Shown one piece after another: positions 1 to 4,628 of a stretch of 10,905 bases of DNA (its first letter is position 1; each line of letters opens with the position of its first letter). Under the pieces are notes generated by a model. It was not told the origin of the DNA. It did not search any database and saw only the letters and a list, made by a program, of their open reading frames with translations. The DNA comes from Lachnospiraceae bacterium (lineage in GTDB: Bacteria > Bacillota > Clostridia > Lachnospirales > Lachnospiraceae). The stretch covers positions 1 through 10,905 of the forward strand of contig JAGAAH010000121.1 in the NCBI GenBank assembly GCA_017615375.1. The letters run 5' to 3'. The position numbers were made by a program, and so were the translations under genes.

Positions 1-202
1 TAAAAGAAGAACCGTTGCGGCAGAAGCTTGCAACGCAGGACGCGTAACCATAAACGGAAAAATCGCCAAGGCATCGAGCGAGGTTAAGGTAGGAGACATT
101 ATAGAGATTTCTTTCGGAACCAGTCCTGTTAAGGCAGAGGTGCTTGACATACAGGACACATCCAAGAAGGATGAAGCGAAGGAATTATTCAGATATTTGT
201 AA
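1..202 (+). CDS. rqcP: RqcP (YabO-type) S4-domain RNA-binding protein, 3' part
   Basis: The open frame enters from the left edge (codons begin at base 2) and ends with TAA at 200-202, leaving about 66 C-terminal residues. The stretch beginning KRRTVAAEACNAGRV, followed by TINGKIAKASSEVKVGD, is the second half of an S4 RNA-binding fold and closely resembles B. subtilis RqcP as I remember it (KRRT, GR.(S/T)ING, KASS.VK.GD, then a DT.KK.EA tail). RqcP binds the stalled 50S subunit and tRNA and helps RqcH add C-terminal alanine tails to stuck nascent chains. The position just before divIC-tilS-hpt-ftsH agrees with the conserved order in Firmicutes. The N-terminus lies outside the window, so the start and full length cannot be judged. 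An Hsp15-like S4 protein is the alternative name for the same family. Confidence 0.88.
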   Translation, partial: KRRTVAAEACNAGRVTINGKIAKASSEVKVGDIIEISFGTSPVKAEVLDIQDTSKKDEAKELFRYL

Positions 203-281
203 TTCCGTTGTTTTCTATTGATTTAAATACTTAAAAAGGGTAAGATTATTCTATAGTATGGTTTGTACGGAAGGGTAGCGT

Positions 282-569
282 ATGAGTCGAAAGAGAAACA
301 AGAAAAGACAATCGCATCTTGTAACCATCACTTTGTTGCTCCTATTGGTAGTATTAGGCTTTAACATGGTAAAGCTTTACAGTAAGAATCGCGCGCTGGA
401 GAGACAGGAACAATACTACAGCGATGCAATAGAAGATGAAATGGAGCGTAACGAGAATCTTACGGAATATGAGAAGTTTACGAAGACTATAGAATTCATA
501 GAGAAGATGGCACGTGAGAGACTGGGCCTGGTCTTCGGTAATGAGATTATATTTAAGGAGGAAAAATAG
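282..569 (+). CDS. divIC: Cell-division protein DivIC / FtsB-like septum formation initiator
   Basis: This 95-residue bitopic protein has a basic cytoplasmic tail (residues 1-10), one transmembrane helix (about 13-31), a charged coiled-coil stretch (about 33-65), and the family's C-terminal signature EFIEKMARERLGLV (71-84) followed by NEIIF. DivIC pairs with FtsL and FtsQ/DivIB at the septum and links the divisome to septal peptidoglycan synthesis. The ATG is preceded by GGAAGGG at 269-275, a usable Shine-Dalgarno; an ATG at 258 meets a TAG after six codons and is not the start. The protein is shorter than B. subtilis DivIC (about 125 residues), mainly because of a shorter basic tail. It lies 79 bases after rqcP; in B. 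subtilis yabP and yabQ occupy this gap and are missing here. A terminator-like hairpin follows immediately. Confidence 0.88.
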   Translation: MSRKRNKKRQSHLVTITLLLLLVVLGFNMVKLYSKNRALERQEQYYSDAIEDEMERNENLTEYEKFTKTIEFIEKMARERLGLVFGNEIIFKEEK

Positions 570-592
570 CGTCTAAATGCGGGCGCTTTTTT
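568..592 (+). terminator. Terminator-like hairpin between divIC and tilS
   Basis: AGCGTC (568-573) pairs with GGCGCT (582-587), with one G-U pair and an eight-base loop, and is followed by a run of six T (587-592, the first base in the stem). The hairpin begins on the last two bases of the divIC stop codon and ends ten bases before the tilS start. The stem is short, so it may attenuate rather than fully stop transcription into tilS. I see no good promoter between it and tilS, which implies read-through. Confidence 0.55.
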
Positions 593-601
593 CATAAGAC
601 A

Positions 602-1945
602 ATGAACTTAAGAGAGGCAGTAGAAGCGAATATTAATAAATATAAGCTTATCGAATCGGGCGACCGTGTGCTTGTCGGCTTATCGGGCGGCGCGGATTCG
701 GTGTGCCTTCTTGTCGTTCTTAATGAGCTTAGGAATAAATATAAATTTGCCCTTTCGGCAATACATATCAATCATGGATTAAGGGATGAAGCTATGCGTG
801 ACGCAGCGTACTCTGAAGAGTTATGCGCAAAGCTTGATATCCCTTATTATTATGAGCAAATTGACGTTAAGGGATATAGTGCAATAGAGCATGTATCTGC
901 GGAAGAAGCCGGAAGAATTTTAAGATACAGGGCATTTGATGATTGTATGAAAGCGCATGATTATAATGTGCTTGCTACTGCACATCATGCAAATGACCTT
1001 GCGGAGACTATGCTTTTATTCCTTGCAAGGGGAACGGGCATCAAAGGACTTACACCGATAAGATATAAGAACGGCAATATTATAAGACCGCTTCTTTCCG
1101 TTACCAAAGAAGAGATAACAGAATTCCTTAATGCAGAAGGAATTGCCTACTGCGAGGATGCAACCAATAATGATAACGATTACACGAGAAATTATATAAG
1201 AAACGAGATTCTGCCTCGACTTAAATACGTTAACGATCGCTTTGTATCACACATGGTTAAGACGGCAGAGATAGTTGCGGAAGCGTATGACGTGTTAAGC
1301 GACGAGACTGATAAGTTCGAAGAGACATATATAAGACCGGATGGTGATGGATTACTTATCTGTAATGAAGCCAAGCTTCTTAAACCATACATATATAAGG
1401 CTTTGGTCCATAGAACGATTACAAGAGTTGCGAAGGCTGAAAAAGATATATCCGCAATTCATATATTAAGCGTCACGGAACTTATGGATAAGCAGGTAGG
1501 AAGAACCGTAAATCTTCCGTACGGTCTTATTGCAAGGAAAGAATATGACGGTGTAAGTATAAGACCTTGCGATGCAAGGGATAAAAGCGCCAAACCGGGC
1601 GAGATAACCTACCAAACCAGAACTTTTATACGCGAAGAAGGTATGGATATACCCGAAAAAGAATATACCAAATGGTTTGATTATGATATAATAAAGGATA
1701 CATTCGTTGTAAGACCTGTAATGGATGATGATGAGATTACGGTTTATAAAAGCGGCGGAACCAAGAAGGTTAAGGATCTATTAAAGGATCTTAAGATTCC
1801 GCTTAACAGGCGCAAGGATTACATGTGTGTGGCAAGCGGTAATCACGTATACTGGGTTATCGGATTGCGAATGGGCGAAGATGCCAAGATTACGGATGAT
1901 ACACGAACGATAATTGAAATAGATATAGCGGAGGTAGAAAGATGA
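602..1945 (+). CDS. tilS: tRNA(Ile)-lysidine synthetase TilS
   Basis: TilS modifies C34 of the CAU-anticodon tRNA-Ile to lysidine using ATP and lysine, so that the tRNA reads AUA and is charged with isoleucine. This is essential, and AUA is common in the genes of this window. The 447-residue protein has the PP-loop ATPase motif SGGADS at residues 28-33, then INHGLR and the TAHHANDLAETMLLFLARGTG region typical of the N-type ATP pyrophosphatase domain. The C-terminal TilS domain contains VKDLLKDLKIPLNRR and ends near the last residues. Length is close to B. subtilis TilS (about 470). The ATG at 602 places the PP loop at the usual distance from the N-terminus, but there is no normal Shine-Dalgarno next to it; the nearest strong one (AAGGAGG, 555-561) lies across the hairpin. 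The stop overlaps the hpt start (ATGA, 1942-1945), indicating translational coupling. Confidence 0.95.
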   Translation: MNLREAVEANINKYKLIESGDRVLVGLSGGADSVCLLVVLNELRNKYKFALSAIHINHGLRDEAMRDAAYSEELCAKLDIPYYYEQIDVKGYSAIEHVSAEEAGRILRYRAFDDCMKAHDYNVLATAHHANDLAETMLLFLARGTGIKGLTPIRYKNGNIIRPLLSVTKEEITEFLNAEGIAYCEDATNNDNDYTRNYIRNEILPRLKYVNDRFVSHMVKTAEIVAEAYDVLSDETDKFEETYIRPDGDGLLICNEAKLLKPYIYKALVHRTITRVAKAEKDISAIHILSVTELMDKQVGRTVNLPYGLIARKEYDGVSIRPCDARDKSAKPGEITYQTRTFIREEGMDIPEKEYTKWFDYDIIKDTFVVRPVMDDDEITVYKSGGTKKVKDLLKDLKIPLNRRKDYMCVASGNHVYWVIGLRMGEDAKITDDTRTIIEIDIAEVER

Positions 1946-2466
1946 GCGAGAAAATATCGGTAATGATATCGGAAAGTGACGTAGACAAGAGAATTGCCGA
2001 GCTGGGTGCAAAGATCAGCAAAGATTACGAGGGAAGAACGGTACATATGATATGCGTGCTTAAGGGCGGCGTATTCTTTATGTGCGAGCTTGCAAAGAAA
2101 ATTACAGTTCCGGTTACGATGGATTTCATGTCGGTATCAAGTTACGGCAACGGAACCGTATCAAGCGGTGTGGTTAAGATTGTGAAAGACCTCGATGATA
2201 CGATAGAAGGCAAAGACGTTCTTGTAGTTGAAGATATTATTGATTCCGGCAGAACATTAAGCTACCTTCTTGATACGCTTAAGAGCAGAAAGCCTAATAG
2301 TCTTAAGCTTTGTACACTTCTTGATAAGCCTGACAGAAGAGTTACGGAAGTTAATGTAGACTATACCGGCTTTGAGATAGAGGATAAGTTCGTTATAGGA
2401 TACGGCCTCGATTACGCACAGAAGTATAGAAATCTTCCGTATATCGGTGTTGTTGAACTTGATTAA
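1942..2466 (+). CDS. hpt: Hypoxanthine phosphoribosyltransferase
   Basis: This enzyme converts hypoxanthine (and usually guanine) plus PRPP to IMP/GMP in purine salvage. The 174-residue protein is full length for the bacterial family. The PRPP-binding motif VLVVEDIIDSGRT is at residues 93-105, with the acidic pair E97-D98 and the expected catalytic aspartate D101; the KGG loop at 41-43 and the late DKFVIGYGLDY segment (148-158) also fit. GGAGG at 1930-1934 gives a strong ribosome binding site seven bases before the ATG. The four-base overlap with tilS and the 18-base gap to ftsH place it in a tight tilS-hpt-ftsH transcription unit, the arrangement known from B. subtilis. Hypoxanthine released by the DeoD enzyme encoded later in the window would be a natural substrate. 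Confidence 0.95.
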   Translation: MSEKISVMISESDVDKRIAELGAKISKDYEGRTVHMICVLKGGVFFMCELAKKITVPVTMDFMSVSSYGNGTVSSGVVKIVKDLDDTIEGKDVLVVEDIIDSGRTLSYLLDTLKSRKPNSLKLCTLLDKPDRRVTEVNVDYTGFEIEDKFVIGYGLDYAQKYRNLPYIGVVELD

Positions 2467-2471
2467 TAGTT

Positions 2472-2487
2472 GGAGGATACTTAGTTG
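2472..2487 (+). promoter_or_regulatory. Ribosome binding site and TTG start deciding the ftsH N-terminus
   Basis: GGAGG at 2472-2476 stands eight bases before TTG at 2485-2487. The codon just before the TTG is an in-frame TAG (2482-2484), so no upstream start is possible. Starting further in would remove the first membrane helix. The TTG is therefore the start. Confidence 0.85.
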
Positions 2488-4305
2488 AAAGGCACAAGAA
2501 GAGGAATTTTCCTGTATATTTTCCTGATTCTGGCGGTTGTCGGAATCTGGTTATTCTATGGCAGGTTATCTGTTGTAGACAGCACTTACAATAAAAAGCA
2601 CCTTGTAGAAGATATTAATAACGGCAGGGTTGCGCGTATTATCTTGCAGCAGGAGCGTGAGGTTCCGACCGGTTTCGTTAAGATAACCCTTGTTGACGAT
2701 AAAGGTGAAAGCAAGAATATCGTTATGGCAACGTCTGATATTAACGAAACTGCTGCATTGCTCGACAGCCTTAATTTTAATAATTATATTCTGACGGAAG
2801 TGCCGGAAGAAAGCTTTCTTAAGGAACTTCTGCCATTACTTCTTATATTCGGTGCAATGTTTATCTTATTTATAATACTGATGAACAGACAGGCTGCAGG
2901 TGGCGGCGCACCGAGAAATGATTTTGGAAGAAGCAGGGCAAAGCTTCATGAGAAGAATGAAGTTAATGTTAATTTTGAATCGGTTGCCGGACTTAAGGAA
3001 GAAAAGGAAGAATTATTCGAGATAGTCGACTTTCTTAAAAATCCTCAGAAGTATACGGAGCTTGGCGCAAGAATTCCGAAAGGACTTATATTGGTGGGTC
3101 CTCCGGGAACAGGTAAGACACTTCTTGCCAAAGCTGTTGCGGGAGAAGCGGGAGTACCGTTCTTTTCAATATCGGGTTCCGACTTTGTTGAATTATACGT
3201 AGGTATCGGTGCGGCGCGTGTAAGAGATTTGTTTGCGGAAGCAAAGGCTAATGCACCTTGTATTATATTTATAGACGAGATTGATGCGGTGGCGCGTCAC
3301 AGAGGTTCCGGTCTTGGCGGTGGTCATGATGAGAGAGAGCAGACGTTAAACCAGCTTCTTGTTGAGATGGATGGTTTCGGTAATAACGAAGGAATAATCG
3401 TTATGGCGGCAACCAACAGAGTAGATATTTTAGACCCTGCAATCATGCGACCGGGAAGATTCGACAGAAAGGTATATGTAGGTCGTCCTGATGTAAAAGC
3501 AAGACGTGAGATACTCGATGTACACGTTAAGAATAAGCCACTCGGAGATGACGTCGATCTTGAGCGCGTAGCCAAGACTACGTCGGGATTTGCAGGTGCA
3601 GACCTTGAGAATCTTATGAATGAAGCTGCTATTTCCGCAGCAAAAGAAGGCCGTAAGTATATAGTTCAGGAAGATATTGATAAGAGCTTTGTTAAGGTTG
3701 GTATAGGAACAGAGAAGAAGAGCCGCGTGGTATCCGAGAAAGAACGTAAGATTACCGCATACCACGAAGCTGGACATGCGATGCTTTTCCATCTTCTTCC
3801 CGATGTCGGACCGGTACATACGGTATCCATTATTCCTACAGGTAATTCTGCGGCAGGCTATACAATGCCGCTCGATCATGATGATAACATGTTCTTAACG
3901 AAGAGCAAGATGCTTCAGGATATCATGGTAGATCTTGGCGGACGAATTGCCGAAGAGCTTATCTTCCATGATGTGACGACCGGAGCAAGTCAGGATCTTA
4001 AACAGGCAACCAAGCTTGCGAGAGCCATGATTATGAAATATGGTATGTCCGATAGAATCGGTCTTATAAGTCTCGACAATGAGGAAGAGGAAGTGTACAT
4101 TGCCAAGGAGATGGCACATCCGAGATCATATGGCGAGAATGTCGCAACGAAGATAGACGAAGAAGTTAAGGCTATAATCGACGAGTGCTATGACAAAGCA
4201 AAGGGAATCATTAACGAGCATATGGATGAACTTCATAAAGTATCGGAGATGCTTCTCGAAAAAGAGCGTATTACGCGCGAAGAGTTTGAATCGGTATTTA
4301 ATTAG
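2485..4305 (+). CDS. ftsH: ATP-dependent zinc metalloprotease FtsH
   Basis: FtsH is a hexameric membrane-anchored AAA+ protease that extracts and degrades misfolded membrane proteins and selected cytosolic regulators. The 606-residue protein shows, in order: a first transmembrane helix (about 7-25), an extracytoplasmic domain (about 27-113), a second transmembrane helix (about 114-133), a Gly-rich linker, then the AAA+ module with Walker A GPPGTGKT (205-212), Walker B IIFIDEID (260-267), pore loop YVG (238-240) and arginine fingers R322 and R325 in MRPGRFDR. The peptidase domain has the zinc site HEAGH (427-431, catalytic E428) and the third ligand D504 in GASQDLKQAT. The pore aromatic is Tyr where E. 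coli has Phe, as in some mitochondrial relatives. It is slightly short for the family because the acidic tail is small. It is the last gene of the tilS-hpt-ftsH unit; the first terminator after it is at 4481-4511. Confidence 0.97.
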   Translation: MKGTRRGIFLYIFLILAVVGIWLFYGRLSVVDSTYNKKHLVEDINNGRVARIILQQEREVPTGFVKITLVDDKGESKNIVMATSDINETAALLDSLNFNNYILTEVPEESFLKELLPLLLIFGAMFILFIILMNRQAAGGGAPRNDFGRSRAKLHEKNEVNVNFESVAGLKEEKEELFEIVDFLKNPQKYTELGARIPKGLILVGPPGTGKTLLAKAVAGEAGVPFFSISGSDFVELYVGIGAARVRDLFAEAKANAPCIIFIDEIDAVARHRGSGLGGGHDEREQTLNQLLVEMDGFGNNEGIIVMAATNRVDILDPAIMRPGRFDRKVYVGRPDVKARREILDVHVKNKPLGDDVDLERVAKTTSGFAGADLENLMNEAAISAAKEGRKYIVQEDIDKSFVKVGIGTEKKSRVVSEKERKITAYHEAGHAMLFHLLPDVGPVHTVSIIPTGNSAAGYTMPLDHDDNMFLTKSKMLQDIMVDLGGRIAEELIFHDVTTGASQDLKQATKLARAMIMKYGMSDRIGLISLDNEEEEVYIAKEMAHPRSYGENVATKIDEEVKAIIDECYDKAKGIINEHMDELHKVSEMLLEKERITREEFESVFN

Positions 4306-4380
4306 AGAATAAGTAAAAAGTATATGGCGGGTTGCGTTTTGTGCAAATCTACCAAAAACTTAAGGACGAAATTAGAAATT

Positions 4381-4417
4381 TTGGCAAACCTTGTTATTTG
4401 GCATATGCTATTATAAT
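4381..4417 (+). promoter_or_regulatory. Candidate promoter for the small RNA, with palindromic -10
   Basis: A perfect TATAAT lies at 4412-4417. The best -35 choices are imperfect: TTGTTA at 4391-4396 with a short 15-base spacer, or TTGGCA at 4381-4386 seventeen bases before a weaker TATGCT (4404-4409). The TATAAT lies inside a perfect 12-bp palindrome CTATTATAATAG (4408-4419) that abuts another perfect palindrome GCATATGC (4401-4408), so a bound regulator could occlude this promoter. Predicted transcription start is near 4424. Confidence 0.4.
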
Positions 4418-4423
4418 AGACGT

Positions 4424-4511
4424 AAACCCCCAATACATTATATAATTTTTGCTAACCCCATAGTAAAAATACCTTCTCCTAAAAGGCAACCAGCGACGGT
4501 TGTCTTTTTTT
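4424..4511 (+). ncRNA. Candidate small regulatory RNA with C-rich motifs
   Basis: Between the TATAAT at 4412-4417 and the intrinsic terminator at 4481-4511 lies a stretch of about 88 bases with no sensible reading frame. It carries CCCCC (4427-4431), ACCCCA (4455-4460) and ACCTTCTCCT (4471-4480), separated by A/T-rich sequence and followed directly by the terminator hairpin. Exposed C-rich segments able to pair with Shine-Dalgarno sequences are a known feature of Gram-positive small RNAs of the RsaE/RoxS type; I do not claim membership of that family. The alternative is that this is only the 3' untranslated tail of ftsH mRNA, or a leader with attenuation for the next gene. Confidence 0.35.
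4481..4511 (+). terminator. Rho-independent terminator
   Basis: AAAAGGCAACC (4481-4491) pairs with GGTTGTCTTTT (4498-4508) in an 11-bp stem with one G-U pair and a six-base loop (AGCGAC), followed by seven T in total (4505-4511). It is the best terminator in the window. It would end transcripts from ftsH and from the promoter region at 4381-4417, and it isolates the downstream sensor gene, which has its own promoter. Confidence 0.85.
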
Positions 4512-4535
4512 CGTATGTAAAAAGGTGAAATTACT

Positions 4536-4604
4536 ATGAATTCCATTGCCAGAGAGAAATCTACCACATATAATGATTTTAAAGTCAATCCGGTAACCTG
4601 TTAA
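4536..4604 (+). CDS. Possible 22-residue leader peptide or small protein
   Basis: An ATG at 4536 opens 22 codons (beginning MNSIAREKSTTY, ending NPVTC) and stops with TAA at 4602-4604, 24 bases before the sensor gene and in the same reading frame. The Shine-Dalgarno AAAGGTGA (4521-4528) is well placed at about eight bases. Against it, the ORF coincides with a strong promoter (4546-4574) whose transcript would start inside it, and a terminator lies just upstream, so only read-through RNA, or RNA started at about 4512-4520, could carry it. The peptide has no recognisable family. It may be chance. Confidence 0.22.
   Translation: MNSIAREKSTTYNDFKVNPVTC
4546..4574 (+). promoter_or_regulatory. Sigma-A-type promoter for the TetR-kinase gene
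   Basis: TTGCCA (4546-4551) and TATAAT (4569-4574) are separated by exactly 17 bases, a five-of-six -35 and a perfect -10. Predicted start is near 4581, giving a leader of about 48 bases before the TTG codon. It lies after the terminator at 4481-4511, as expected for an independently transcribed gene. Confidence 0.7.
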
Positions 4605-4615
4605 CTATGCATAGT
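4604..4615. promoter_or_regulatory. Perfect 12-bp palindrome before the TetR-kinase ribosome binding site
   Basis: ACTATGCATAGT is a perfect inverted repeat lying about 24 bases after the predicted transcription start and touching the Shine-Dalgarno AGAGGA (4616-4621). TetR-type regulators are known to bind inverted repeats near their own promoters, so an autoregulatory operator is the leading guess. In RNA it could only form a weak loopless stem, so a DNA site is more likely than a hairpin. Confidence 0.4.
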
Positions 4616-4628
4616 AGAGGACGATATA

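Larger units (their letters stand above)
4306..4628 (+). other. Regulatory intergenic region between ftsH and the TetR-kinase gene
   Basis: These 323 bases hold no convincing conserved protein gene. From left to right they contain an AT-rich stretch with a weak CCAAAA/TTTTGG inverted repeat (4352-4357 and 4379-4384), a promoter-like region with overlapping palindromes (4381-4419), a candidate small RNA (about 4424-4511) ending in an intrinsic terminator, a 22-codon ORF (4536-4604), a near-consensus promoter (4546-4574), and a 12-bp palindrome (4604-4615) abutting the ribosome binding site of the next gene. Each element is listed separately. Confidence 0.7.

Noticed and set aside
218..246. TTGATT and TAAGAT, 17 bases apart, as a divIC promoter
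   Set aside because: Each box matches consensus at only four of six positions, and divIC is probably read through from rqcP; too weak to list as a feature.
3430..3879. 149-codon reverse-strand frame opposite the FtsH AAA+ and protease domains
   Set aside because: Same reasoning: it is a shadow of a highly conserved gene on the + strand.
4352..4384. CCAAAA/TTTTGG inverted repeat after ftsH as the ftsH terminator
   Set aside because: The arms are only six A/T-rich base pairs with a 21-base loop and no T run; the hairpin at 4481-4511 is far better.
4394..4588. 64-codon reverse-strand frame across the ftsH-sensor intergenic region
   Set aside because: It has no plausible ribosome binding site or start, runs antisense through the terminator hairpin, and shows no recognisable protein features.
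4306..4628. A known riboswitch (for example c-di-GMP or purine class) in the leader of the sensor gene or sRNA region
   Set aside because: I looked for the conserved cores and found none; the terminator alone does not make a riboswitch case.
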